From the NCBI GenBank assembly GCA_964528605.1, contig CAZGSV010000016.1:1-44176 (forward strand): a stretch of 44,176 nt of DNA, given 5' to 3'. The notes under the pieces are model-generated. The model was not told the DNA's origin and searched no databases. It worked only from the letters and a program-made list of their open reading frames with translations. The position numbers were made by a program, and so were the translations under genes. Positions 18,062-26,198 of the stretch are shown in pieces (the stretch's first letter is position 1; each line of letters begins with the position of its first letter). This stretch comes from CAZGSV01 sp964528605. Lineage in GTDB: Bacteria > Armatimonadota > Zipacnadia > CAZGSV01.

Positions 18062-18883
18062 CTAGGGCAGCACCCTGACGGTGCCTCGCGTTTCCTTGGT
18101 GATCTCTCGGATCTCGGCGGCGGCTACGCCGGCCTGGCGCAGGCCAGCGGCGAGCCCTCCCGCCTGATCAGCGGGCACCGCGAACAGCAGCCCGCCCGAG
18201 ATCTGAGGCTCAAGCAGCATGTTCTGGAGCACCGGGTCAACGTCTCCCTGCCACTGGACGCGCTCCTCGAGCGCCGCGCGATTCTGCGGCGTCGCCTCGG
18301 GGATATGCCCCTCGCGCGCCGCCGTAGTGATGGTGCCAACACCCAGCGGCTTGCTGAGGATCAGCCTGTCTCCCGGCCGAGCGCCCCCGTTCCTGATCAC
18401 TCTCTCCGGATGCGCGAACCCGATGACCGCGAGCCCATACTTGGGTTCCTCGTCGCGGAGCGAGTGGCCGCCGGCGATAAGCACGCCGGCCTCGTCTGCC
18501 TTGTCCACTCCGCCGCGCAGGATGTCTCGGAAGACGGCGAGGTCGAGTCGCCCAGTGGGAAACGAGGCCAGGTTGAGCGCGAGCGCGGGGGTGGCGCCCA
18601 TGGCGTAGACGTCGCTCAGGGCGTCGGCGACGGCGATCTGCCCGTAGACGTAAGGGTCGTCCACCATCGGCGGGAAGTAGTCGGCGCTGAAGACGATGGC
18701 CAATTCGCTGCCTATCTGGTAGACCGCCGCGTCGTCGGAGGCCGTCGAGTCCACCAGCAGGTTGGGGTCACACGGTATGGGCAACTCCGCCAGCAGTTGC
18801 GCCAGTTCGCCGGACGCGACCTTGCCCCCGAGGCCTCCAGATCGGGCTAGGGCGGTAAGCCTAACTTCTTCTCTTTCACTCAT
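18062..18883 (-). CDS. SelD-like protein lacking the catalytic Cys/Sec, with an internal deletion
   Basis: From the ATG at 18883 (GGAGG upstream) the protein has 273 residues, against about 340 for selenophosphate synthetase. Sequence on both sides is clearly SelD: DDAAVYQIG, then AVADALSDVYAMGATP, AGGHS and SKPLGVGT, and later EPQISGGLLFAVP. Two features are wrong. The nucleotide-binding loop reads SGGLGGK, so the catalytic Cys/Sec position is Leu (CTC) while the Lys is kept. About 80 residues are also missing between TTAAREGHIPEAT and NRAALEE, a stretch that normally holds TDVTGFGLLGH. The frame is open throughout. It is either a pseudoenzyme with a new role, a decayed selD, or an assembly error; I think it unlikely to make selenophosphate. 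Confidence 0.85.
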   Translation of the reverse strand: MSEREEVRLTALARSGGLGGKVASGELAQLLAELPIPCDPNLLVDSTASDDAAVYQIGSELAIVFSADYFPPMVDDPYVYGQIAVADALSDVYAMGATPALALNLASFPTGRLDLAVFRDILRGGVDKADEAGVLIAGGHSLRDEEPKYGLAVIGFAHPERVIRNGGARPGDRLILSKPLGVGTITTAAREGHIPEATPQNRAALEERVQWQGDVDPVLQNMLLEPQISGGLLFAVPADQAGGLAAGLRQAGVAAAEIREITKETRGTVRVLP

Positions 18884-19055
18884 TGCACGACCTGTTTCCT
18901 CCACTTGCTCTGCTCTGGCCCTCGCCCGCGCCGCGGCGCACATGAGATGGTAGCAGCCGCACAAGGGCCTGCCAAACACCGGGGGCGCAGCGTTGGGCGA
19001 CTCCAGTGTGGCGCCTCTGCCTGCCGTGGGTTACACTAGATCGTGGGTGCTGGCT

Positions 19056-19298
19056 ATGGACAGCGGGCTGCAGGCCGCGGGCAAGATGCTGATAGTCATG
19101 GGCGTGGCCGTCTGCTTTCTGGGCGGGCTGCTTCTGCTGCTGGGGCTGGCCGCGCGCAGCGGCCTGCCTCGCTTGCCGGGCGACATCGTCTGGCGCCGCG
19201 GGAACTTCACTTTCCACTTCCCACTCGCCACCATGCTGCTGCTCAGTCTCATTTTGACAATCGTGCTAAACTTCCTCGCGCGGACGTGGCGACGTTGA
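19056..19298 (+). CDS. DUF2905 family membrane protein
   Basis: This 80-residue protein has two membrane helices (about residues 8-30 and 58-75) flanking LPGDIVWRRGNFTFHFPL, the hallmark of the DUF2905 family of unknown function. I chose the ATG at 19056, which gives the usual length for the family; the longer frame from 18993 adds a stretch with no homology I recognise. It lies 24 bases before a MerR-type gene on the same strand and is probably co-transcribed with it. It is divergent from the SelD-like operon. Confidence 0.85.
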   Translation: MDSGLQAAGKMLIVMGVAVCFLGGLLLLLGLAARSGLPRLPGDIVWRRGNFTFHFPLATMLLLSLILTIVLNFLARTWRR

Positions 19299-19322
19299 GG
19301 CATTAGGGGTCAACCGATAGCG

Positions 19323-20024
19323 ATGCGTTCGATCCAAGAATGGCAACGGTACCTGCGCCAGCAGCAGAAGAACGAGGCGCAACCGGACAAGCGGCAGCAC
19401 CCGCAGCGGCCCGCCCCTCGCTCGGCATCCCCGGAGCCGCCGACGCGCCACGTTCCTCCGCCCAAGGTGCGCGTTCCGCACAACGCCCGTGACGTCTCCA
19501 AAGGAGGCCCCCCCCCGGTGCCGGTCCAGGTGACAAGCCCCGAAGGCGAGGTCCGCCCGATCGGGGGCAAGCGCGAGGCCGCGCAGCCCAAGCCGCCTGC
19601 GGCGCCGCTGGAACCGCCGCAGCCCAAAGGGCGCAAGACCAAGGCGGAGGGCTCCGCCGCCGCGGTCGAGGTGGTCAGTCGCGCTACCTCTCTCTCCGCG
19701 GAAAGGGACCGGCTACGGCATCTGCTCTCCGCCACACGCGAGGCGCTGCAAACCCAGTTGCCCCTCGAGGGAATGCCCGCCCGCACGGCCGCTCAGCGCC
19801 GGCACCGAGAGGAACTCGAGCACAAGCGCGAGGCGCTGCTCGCGCGCATCTACAACCCCGAACTGACCTTACAGGAAGTGGCGCTGCTGCTGCGCGTCTC
19901 CCCCACCACCGTACGCCGCTACGCGAACCGCGGGCTGCTCAAGGCGCACCGCACTGAGGGCAACCAGCGCCGCTTCTGGCTGCAGGACCTGTTGGGGTTC
20001 CTCACCAAAGCCCGCCCCGCCTAG
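19323..20024 (+). CDS. Proline-rich protein with C-terminal MerR-type helix-turn-helix
   Basis: The 233-residue protein has a long, probably disordered N-terminal half rich in Pro, Lys, Arg and Ala. A helical segment (about residues 115-175) follows, and then a MerR/excisionase-like winged helix (TLQEVALLLRVSPTTVRRYA, followed by GLLKAHRTEGNQRRFWL). The last part should bind DNA, with the second helix reading the site. No effector domain or metal-binding cysteines are seen, so it is not a classical metal or redox MerR sensor. It starts 24 bases after the DUF2905 gene. The role of the basic disordered region is unknown; it may contact nucleic acid or a partner. Confidence 0.8.
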   Translation: MRSIQEWQRYLRQQQKNEAQPDKRQHPQRPAPRSASPEPPTRHVPPPKVRVPHNARDVSKGGPPPVPVQVTSPEGEVRPIGGKREAAQPKPPAAPLEPPQPKGRKTKAEGSAAAVEVVSRATSLSAERDRLRHLLSATREALQTQLPLEGMPARTAAQRRHREELEHKREALLARIYNPELTLQEVALLLRVSPTTVRRYANRGLLKAHRTEGNQRRFWLQDLLGFLTKARPA

Positions 20025-20242
20025 TCATCTTCTGGGGGCCCACCGGCGCCCCTCAGCACCTGTGCCTACCTTATCCGCGTCTTGCCCGCGAGCCAGCCCT
20101 CGGTGGCCTCGGGCGCCATGTCGCTCCGCATGTAGGGCCAGAGTGTGGTACCCAGATAAGTGGGTGACACTCCTGAGGATAGAATCCCCTTTGAGAAGAG
20201 CCTCAAGGAGGGTCAAGGCGTGCCGGGCACGATCCGCGAGGG

Positions 20243-20312
20243 GGCAGTAGGCACCCCGCCTCGGCGGGGTCCGCACAACCAGCGGGCGGCATAAGATGCC
20301 GCCCCTACTGCC
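20243..20312. repeat. Nested inverted repeats with two internal hairpins
   Basis: GGCAGTAGG (20243-20251) pairs with CCTACTGCC (20304-20312). Inside lie two perfect hairpins: ACCCCGCC/GGCGGGGT (20253-20260 and 20263-20270, two-base loop) and GGGCGGCAT/ATGCCGCCC (20284-20292 and 20296-20304, three-base loop). The last base of the second hairpin is shared with the outer arm. The second hairpin belongs to a repeat family seen again at 32851-32877. The whole unit could fold as a branched structure in RNA or extruded DNA. Confidence 0.75.
20282..20308 (-). repeat. 27-base dispersed palindromic repeat, copy 1
   Basis: Read on the minus strand, the 27 bases match the copy at 32851-32877 at all but three positions. 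The two differences in the stems are paired changes (C versus G and G versus C) that keep the 9-base stem; the third is in the loop. The shared frame is GTAGGGGCGG, then AT, a CTY loop, AT, then CCGCCCGC. It is not part of any gene. Confidence 0.75.
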
Positions 20313-20511
20313 AGTGGCGCAGCCCCCTCTTCATGTTATTCTATCGAAGACGCCCCCGCCCGGGGCTCTGGGTTGTAGGGTCCGGCGTTCCTGCTCTCCT
20401 GAGGCGGGCAGGTCCGACATAGTGCTTCCTTCCCTCCCTGTGGCCGAGAACCGAGCAGGCCGTCCCAGCCGCAGGTCATTGCTCAGATACGAGTGCTGGA
20501 CGCAGTGGACT

Positions 20512-20763
20512 TCAGACGTCCGGCTTGCGATTGGTCATCGTGAGGTTGAGCACCACGTCCTGCTGCTGCGCCGCCGCGGCGAAGGCCTTCGCCACCGCCT
20601 GGAACAACACCTCCGCGTCGCCCTCGACCATGGTGCTGAGCGGCCCGATAGTGGCCTCCAGCCCCTCCTGCTGCAAGGCGCGGACAAAGGTCTCGATCGG
20701 CGGCCGCAAGTGCGGCACGCGCAGCGGATAGAGCGATACCTGCGCCGCAACTCGGTCAGCCAT
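20512..20763 (-). CDS. YkoF-like thiamine-binding family protein
   Basis: The 83-residue protein matches one ferredoxin-like unit of the thiamine/HMP-binding YkoF family. Key features are VSLYPL near the start, STMVEGD in the middle, and a final strand with LTMTNRKPD. YkoF itself has two such units and binds thiamine or its pyrimidine part in the cytoplasm; this single-unit form resembles the MTH1187/YkoF-like group that assembles as dimers or tetramers. No TPP riboswitch is visible upstream and no thiamine gene is nearby. It lies 108 bases downstream of the secreted glycosidase-like gene, on the same strand. Confidence 0.8.
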   Translation of the reverse strand: MADRVAAQVSLYPLRVPHLRPPIETFVRALQQEGLEATIGPLSTMVEGDAEVLFQAVAKAFAAAAQQQDVVLNLTMTNRKPDV

Positions 20764-20871
20764 TGGCTGTCACCTCCCTAGCGCCGCCCTCCGCCCGCCC
20801 GGCGCAAGGACGGCTGCACCTGCACGGAGTGTACGGCTAGTCGCAGGCCGACGCCACGGCGCTCGCCGGGG

Positions 20872-22560
20872 TTACTTGTCGGCCGCGGTCATCAGGTAGT
20901 GGTCACGCACGATGGCGTAGTATTCGTCCAGGTTGGGGACGGCACGGCGGGCCCGGGCCTGCTCGACCTCCCGCGGGGTCTTCCCCTCCACCTCCAGTTC
21001 GCCGGGCGTGGGCCACCAGACCTCGCCGTGCGCGTATATCCAGTTGTACTTCCTGCACCCGGCGCTCAGCCCCGCCATCTGCTCGCGGAACTTCTCCAGC
21101 GGGAAGCGCGGCCCCCGGTCCGCCCCGGAGCCGATGTCCTCGTCCCCGAAGATCTCCTGCCGCCCACCCCAGCCTGTGCGCTCGCCCTGCTCGTCGTACA
21201 ACTTGCGGTAGTAGCCGAGCGGCCAGCCGCCGAGTGCGACGGAGCACTTCTCATTCCAGTACCGCACCACGGCCTCGGGCTGGTTCCAGGTGACCAGCGC
21301 GGTCACCCTCTGGGGCAGTTGGAGCAGCGCCTGGTAGTCGGTGAGGTCGTAACTGTCTTCGCACAGCAGATGCAGCCCGCCGGGAGCGTCCGCCTCGACC
21401 ATGGCGTCGAGCATGCCGCGAAAGAGGTCGTCCCAGAGCGGGCCGTAGTACATCATGCCTTCGGGCAAGGTGAGGAATTCCATGTCCGGATACTCGGATA
21501 GCATCGCTTGGACGATTTGCCTCCCTCGCAGGCGCGCCGCGCGGTGCAGGTCATCCTGCGTGTAGCCCTGGTAGGTGTACCCCTCCCAGTCGAGGTCGTA
21601 CTGCTGCCCGACGTACTCGGTGTCCAGGGCTATCCCTGCGCAGAGGGTGTCGCGGGCCATGACGGCGCACTCGCGGAAGTTCTCTGCGGCCTTGGCCCAG
21701 GCGGCGCCGTCGGTCCACAAAGGCAATTCGGTGTAGAACGCCACCTTGATGAAGTTACGGATGTCGTAGCGGGCGCACTCCTCGTTGCAGGCGCGCAGAG
21801 CCTGGAAGGTCCCGTCGGCGGGCCCGACCGTGGAGGAATCGCCGTCGGCGGCCCAGACGTCAGACTGCCAGTCACTCATAACGTTCGCTATCAGGAAGCC
21901 GCCGAAGCCACGCTGACTCCACTTCGCGGCGTCGGCGCGCAAGGCATCAATGGCGAGGTAGGAGAAGAGCAGCGTCTTGGGAGGGTTGGGGCGCCCGTCC
22001 TTGAGGTAGCGGAGCACCAGGTCAGGCAGCGGCGCCATGCCGACGTCGTCTATCCAATAGGTCGGCTTGGTGCGTGCCTCCGCTCGAATCTCCAGCACTC
22101 TGTAGACGTCTTCCAGGGTCTTGCTGGCGTTGCCCTCCCACACGCACTCCGTCCATTCGTCGCCGACTTCGCGCGGCCCGAGCCATTCTCCGCCGAAGGA
22201 GATGCTGAGCAAGGCCTTCCCGCCCGGCTCGCAACGCGCCCACAGGGAGACGCGGTAGCGGCCGGGGGTGAGCGGCTGCTGGCTATCCAGCCCTATCTTC
22301 GCACCCAGGTCCTCGCTCGAGAGTCTCGCGGAAGCCGCGCCCGACCTGAACACCGAGGTGTCCAGGGCGCACTCGAAGGGGGCGAACGGTTCGCGAAACT
22401 GATTGGCGGCCCAGCCGGCCGGCACCGCCCCCTTGGTCAGCAGTGTGTAGGCCACATCCTCCGCCACACCACCCCCAGGCGTCTCAAGGCCCGAGTTCAG
22501 CAGCCGCGGCGCCGGCTGCAGGAGCGCGGCAAGGGCTAGACCAGCAGCGAGCGATAGCAC
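20872..22560 (-). CDS. Secreted protein with CBM-like domain and glycosidase-like barrel, unknown function
   Basis: The 562-residue product starts at a GTG at 22560, seven bases after AGGAGG; a nearby ATG is out of frame. A signal peptide (LSLAAGLALAALLQPAP) leads into a jelly-roll-like region (about residues 20-190) that resembles carbohydrate-binding domains, with RYRVSLWARCEPGG and YWIDDVGMAPLP. The rest (about 200-545) has the alternating pattern and acidic motifs (GIALDTEYVG, LCEDSYDL, HGEVWWPTP) of a TIM-barrel glycoside hydrolase, but I recognise no family. It acts outside the cytoplasm. The gene lies 114 bases downstream of the PQQ-type propeller gene and upstream of the YkoF-like gene. 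Confidence 0.8.
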   Translation of the reverse strand: MLSLAAGLALAALLQPAPRLLNSGLETPGGGVAEDVAYTLLTKGAVPAGWAANQFREPFAPFECALDTSVFRSGAASARLSSEDLGAKIGLDSQQPLTPGRYRVSLWARCEPGGKALLSISFGGEWLGPREVGDEWTECVWEGNASKTLEDVYRVLEIRAEARTKPTYWIDDVGMAPLPDLVLRYLKDGRPNPPKTLLFSYLAIDALRADAAKWSQRGFGGFLIANVMSDWQSDVWAADGDSSTVGPADGTFQALRACNEECARYDIRNFIKVAFYTELPLWTDGAAWAKAAENFRECAVMARDTLCAGIALDTEYVGQQYDLDWEGYTYQGYTQDDLHRAARLRGRQIVQAMLSEYPDMEFLTLPEGMMYYGPLWDDLFRGMLDAMVEADAPGGLHLLCEDSYDLTDYQALLQLPQRVTALVTWNQPEAVVRYWNEKCSVALGGWPLGYYRKLYDEQGERTGWGGRQEIFGDEDIGSGADRGPRFPLEKFREQMAGLSAGCRKYNWIYAHGEVWWPTPGELEVEGKTPREVEQARARRAVPNLDEYYAIVRDHYLMTAADK

Positions 22561-22674
22561 GCATATCCCTCCTGTGGTGGCACCTCATAGGTTGGGCTGC
22601 CCGGGCACTGGTGTCAACGGCAGGAGCGGAACCAAATGGCGCGGATGACGCAGGACGCGCCGCCGAACGGGCGC

Positions 22675-24138
22675 CTAGGGCTCTGCGGTGGTTGAAGTAC
22701 GCGCGCGCCGCAGCAGGGCGAATCCCGCGACGAGCAACAGCAGGCCGATAACCGGCGGGAGGAAGAGCATGGGATTCTGAGGACGATGGATGAGGGCTCT
22801 CGCTTTGCCTCCCGCGCCGGCACCCTCGGGCTTGGCCACGAAGGCGTATAGGTAACCGTCGTGTCCGCCGAAGACCAGCAGCGGCAGACCTGCGACCTCG
22901 GTGACCGCAGGCGAAGACCAGAGGCTGGAGCCTCTAGTCTCGTAGGGCCACAGCATGTCGCCCGTCTCGAACCGCCACACCGCTTTCCCGCTATCCGCGT
23001 CCACGGCGTAGAGGTAGTTGTCCAGTGAGGAGAAGAAAACCACGGGCTTGCGGTTGATCTGCGCCACCACCGGCGAGGCAACGACGTACTTGGCGGTGGG
23101 GAAAGTCCAGCGCCGGGCGCTGCTGCGCGCGTCCACGGCGTGCAGCGAGCGGTCTTGGGACCCCACGAAGACCGTCAGACGGCCTTTGGCCTTCGCAATG
23201 GAGGCGGTGGAGTTGACGGCGTGACCGGTCTTGTAGGACCAGAGGAAATGACCGTCACGGGCGGAGAGGCAGTTGAGCATGCCGAACCAATCCCCGACAT
23301 AGATGACCGGCTGCCCGGCGACCGGCACCGCCAGAGGCGCCGCCACGACGACATGGCCGGTAACCCGCTGCCAGACCTGCTTGCCCGAGCGGGCATCCAC
23401 CGCGCGGATGCAGCCGTCCTCGGAGCCGACGAAAATGGTCGGGCGCCCGTCAACCTCCAGGAACGAGGGCGTGGAGAGGTTGCTCTGCGTTAGTTCTTTG
23501 CGCCACACCAGTTCCCGGCGGTCGGTGCGAAACCTGAACAGTTCGCCCTTCTGCACGGCGCGCAGCGGCCGCCGGTCGCTGTTCCAGAAGCCCACGTAGA
23601 CGAAGGGCTCGCCATCCACGGTGGCCACCAGAGGCGAGGTGGCTTGACTGTTGCCCACGGTGTACGTCCAGGGCACAGTCTCATAGGCCCACAATTGCGA
23701 GCCCGTGGCGGCATCAATGCAGTAGAAGGTACGGTCGGTGGAGGCAACGAACACCAGCGGCCGCCCGCCCACCCGCGCGAACGCGGGCGCGGCGTTGACT
23801 ACGCAGCCCGTGGTAAAGCGCCAGACCACCTTGCCGGTGAGCGCATCCAAGGCGTACAGGTTGTTGTCGTAGGCGCCAATGAACAGCAGCGTGCGTCCCC
23901 CCACGTCGCCGAAGACGGGCGAGGCCGACCATACGCTTGACCCCTTGCAGTAGCGCCAGGTGTGCTCGCCCAGGCTAAACTTCCAGAGCAACTGCAAGTT
24001 CGCGGAGGGGAAGCTGACCTCCACTTCGCCGGTACGCTGGTTGTCGCCATGGAAGGTATCCCATTGCGCCTGCGCGGCCGGCGCCAGCAGGCCCACGGTC
24101 AGCAGCACGACAAGGCGGCAGCGAAAAGAAGGACTCAC
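22675..24138 (-). CDS. Exported PQQ-type beta-propeller protein with C-terminal membrane anchor
   Basis: The 487-residue protein starts at a GTG at 24138 whose last two bases plus the next A form the stop of the polyferredoxin gene (GTGA), so the two are translationally coupled. A longer frame from 24201 lies inside that gene. A signal peptide (ending PAAQAQ) is followed by about seven or eight PQQ-like blades with repeated YALDALTGKVVWRF, YCIDAATGSQLW and YAVDADSGKAVWRFETG motifs. A C-terminal helix (about 455-475) then anchors it. Such propellers can be scaffold proteins (BamB-like) or bind PQQ. No quinoprotein dehydrogenase Cys-Cys or catalytic Asp could be confirmed, so enzymatic activity is uncertain. 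Confidence 0.87.
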   Translation of the reverse strand: MSPSFRCRLVVLLTVGLLAPAAQAQWDTFHGDNQRTGEVEVSFPSANLQLLWKFSLGEHTWRYCKGSSVWSASPVFGDVGGRTLLFIGAYDNNLYALDALTGKVVWRFTTGCVVNAAPAFARVGGRPLVFVASTDRTFYCIDAATGSQLWAYETVPWTYTVGNSQATSPLVATVDGEPFVYVGFWNSDRRPLRAVQKGELFRFRTDRRELVWRKELTQSNLSTPSFLEVDGRPTIFVGSEDGCIRAVDARSGKQVWQRVTGHVVVAAPLAVPVAGQPVIYVGDWFGMLNCLSARDGHFLWSYKTGHAVNSTASIAKAKGRLTVFVGSQDRSLHAVDARSSARRWTFPTAKYVVASPVVAQINRKPVVFFSSLDNYLYAVDADSGKAVWRFETGDMLWPYETRGSSLWSSPAVTEVAGLPLLVFGGHDGYLYAFVAKPEGAGAGGKARALIHRPQNPMLFLPPVIGLLLLVAGFALLRRARTSTTAEP

Positions 24139-25133
24139 TTTGGCTCGCCCTTCTCCCAGTGGAAACCGCACTTGTCTAGGCACGCCCCGCAGTAAATGCA
24201 TGCGGAATGGTCAATCTTCTCCGGGCCCAGCGCGCCCACCGGGCAAAGTATAGAGCACTCACCGCAGCGCTTGCACTCTTGGTTGTTGCGAATCTTGTAA
24301 GGCGACAAGAGGGCGAAGGGCGCGAGCGACCCCGCGCCGGGGCAGATGTAGCGGCACCAGGCGAGGGGAATGATAACCGCCGCGCCGAGCACGCCAGCCA
24401 GCGAGATGATGGAGGAGAAGTCCAGCTCGTCGCCAAAGAGCGTGCACCACGGGTTGGTAACGAAGATTCCGACGGTGGCCAGCAGCAGGTAGGCCCCGGC
24501 CGAGACGTAGCGGGCGTGACGGGCCGGCACGTCCTCGCCTTGGTGCGGGATGACCCAGAAGAGCACCACTAGCAAGGCGAAGGTCCAGATCGCGGCGACA
24601 TTCTCCACAAAGAACTGCGTCCCGGGCCTCACGAGATAGGCGAACCACACCGTCAGGATGGTGACACCGCCCAGGAGCAGGAGGCCTATGCCGTTGCGCA
24701 CTCTGCGGTTCGCCAAGGCCATTCGGAGGCGCCCCGGCTTGGCGAGCACCTCTTGCAGCAGGCCGAGGGGGCACACCCATCCGCAGAAGATGCGGCCGTA
24801 GGCCGCGGTGAAGGCGACCAGGGCTACCACGATACAGAGGTCGCCGAAGGCGAGCAGGTTGTTCCGGCCCAGCCGCTCCATTCCGAAGGCCCAACCGCGC
24901 AGCGCGCACAAGCAGCGGTGAATGAAGATGATGAAGAAGAAAGCGCTAAACACCTGAACGACGCGACGCGCCAGTTGCACACGCTTGCCGCGGTACACGA
25001 AGTAAGCGCCCGCGCCCATCAGAACGAACATGGCGATGAAGGGCGTGGCATCTATCCAGGAGCCTTGGATCGGCAGTAGGGGCCGCTGCACGATCTTGAA
25101 CAGGGGCATGGTGATGTCCACTCTCACCAGCAA
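24135..25133 (-). CDS. NapH/CcoG-like membrane polyferredoxin
   Basis: The protein has up to 332 residues, about six membrane helices and four Cys motifs. CGWVCP (Cys117, Cys121) and CRYICP (Cys260, Cys264) are the paired CxxxCP sites typical of NapH/YccM-like proteins. A C-terminal 2[4Fe-4S] ferredoxin follows (Cys287, 290, 293, 297 and Cys312, 315, 318, 322). It would pass electrons across or along the membrane. The start is uncertain: TTG at 25133 directly abuts the ABC ATPase stop, GTG at 25127 and ATG at 25109 are alternatives. Its place directly behind wtpC and coupled to the propeller gene is unusual; it may serve a tungsten or molybdenum redox enzyme encoded elsewhere. Confidence 0.88.
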   Translation of the reverse strand: MLVRVDITMPLFKIVQRPLLPIQGSWIDATPFIAMFVLMGAGAYFVYRGKRVQLARRVVQVFSAFFFIIFIHRCLCALRGWAFGMERLGRNNLLAFGDLCIVVALVAFTAAYGRIFCGWVCPLGLLQEVLAKPGRLRMALANRRVRNGIGLLLLGGVTILTVWFAYLVRPGTQFFVENVAAIWTFALLVVLFWVIPHQGEDVPARHARYVSAGAYLLLATVGIFVTNPWCTLFGDELDFSSIISLAGVLGAAVIIPLAWCRYICPGAGSLAPFALLSPYKIRNNQECKRCGECSILCPVGALGPEKIDHSACIYCGACLDKCGFHWEKGEPK

Positions 25134-26198
25134 TCAACCCTCTTCGTCATCAGTCATGGTGTGCAGTGCACTCGGCTCCACTGCAACGTGCAACGGAGAG
25201 GCCACGGTGAAGTTGTGTTCCCGCACGCTGCGCAGCGGCACGCGGGCGACCAGGTCAACCTGCCCGAGCGCCAAAGTAATCCGCGCCTGGAACCCCTCCT
25301 GTACGATCTCCTTGGGCTGGGCCTGGAAGGTGTTGGGCCCGGGCCGCGGTTCGCGGGTCAGGAATATGTCTTCCGGGCGCACGCACAGGTAGAAGCGCGT
25401 AGCGCCGGGGTCTTGCGCCAGCCGGAAAGTGAGGTCGCCCACTCGGGCTCCGGGGCCATCCGGCGAGGCCACCCCCTCGGCCGGCAGAACGTTCTCTACT
25501 CCCAGGAAATCGGCCACGAAGCGGCTATTGGGGCGCCAGAATACCTCCGCCGGCGTGCCCACCTGCACGATGCGCCCATCGCGCATCACGGCGACACGGT
25601 GCGCCAGTGTCATGGCCTCCGTGTAGTCGTGGCTGACGTGGATGGTGGTGATGCCGAAGCGCTCGTTGATGTTCTTGAGCACCTCGGCCACTTGGGCGCG
25701 GCCGCCGTAGTCCAGCGCCCCCAAGGGTTCATCCAGGAAAAGCACCCGCGGGTCCACCGCCAGCGCGCGCGCCAGCGCCACCTTCTGGGTCTCACCTCCG
25801 CTCAGGCCGACGATGCCGAGCCGCTCGGCGAGGTCCTGCAGGTCGAAAAGGCTGATCATCTCCTCGACCCGGGCCGCCGCTCGCGCTCGTGAAAGCCCGC
25901 TGTAGCGCAGCCCATAGCCGACGTTACCGCGCACCGACAGGTGCGGGAAAAGGCACCGCTCCTGGTAGACCACGCTGACTTTCCTGCGTTCGGGCGCCAG
26001 GTCGGTGACCTCGCGCTCGTCCATCCAGATGCGACCGCGCTCCGGCCGGTGCAAGCCGGCGATGGTTTCCAGCAGCAGTGTCTTACCTGAGCCGGACGGG
26101 CCCACGATCAGAAAGTACTCGCCGCTCTCGACGTGCAGGTCTATGCCCTTCAGAGAGAACGTGCCCCAGGTTCCGGCCAGGTCGCTGACGCGGATCAT
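25134..26198 (-). CDS. wtpC: Tungstate/molybdate ABC transporter ATP-binding protein
   Basis: The 354-residue protein has Walker A GPSGSGKT (33-40), the Q-loop Gln79, signature LSGGE (132-136), Walker B LFLDEP (153-158) and H-loop His190. The C-terminal third has the beta-barrel expected of a ModC/WtpC-type regulatory (TOBE-like) domain. The signature is followed by TQKV rather than the common QQRV. The start ATG overlaps the permease stop (ATGA), and the gene is followed without a gap by the polyferredoxin gene. Substrate assignment rests on the WtpA-like binding protein two genes upstream. Confidence 0.9.
   Translation of the reverse strand: MIRVSDLAGTWGTFSLKGIDLHVESGEYFLIVGPSGSGKTLLLETIAGLHRPERGRIWMDEREVTDLAPERRKVSVVYQERCLFPHLSVRGNVGYGLRYSGLSRARAAARVEEMISLFDLQDLAERLGIVGLSGGETQKVALARALAVDPRVLFLDEPLGALDYGGRAQVAEVLKNINERFGITTIHVSHDYTEAMTLAHRVAVMRDGRIVQVGTPAEVFWRPNSRFVADFLGVENVLPAEGVASPDGPGARVGDLTFRLAQDPGATRFYLCVRPEDIFLTREPRPGPNTFQAQPKEIVQEGFQARITLALGQVDLVARVPLRSVREHNFTVASPLHVAVEPSALHTMTDDEEG

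Larger units (their letters stand above)
20025..20511. other. Intergenic region with palindromes, no supported gene
   Basis: This 487-base stretch between the MerR-type gene and the YkoF-like gene has only short, low-quality frames. It holds a nested hairpin cluster at 20243-20312 (annotated separately). Further on, near 20374-20420, a GTAGGGTCCGG-like segment resembles a degenerate dispersed repeat. I see no tRNA, riboswitch or transposase remnant that I can defend. Confidence 0.7.

Noticed and set aside
20025..20276. An 83-codon minus-strand frame and shorter pieces in the 487-base gap
   Set aside because: They overlap the nested hairpins, have no ribosome site, and may be remnants of a repeat, so I could not support a gene.
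20296..20781. A 161-codon plus-strand frame near the YkoF-like gene
   Set aside because: It begins inside the repeat and crosses the YkoF-like gene in antisense, where the real family motifs are on the other strand.
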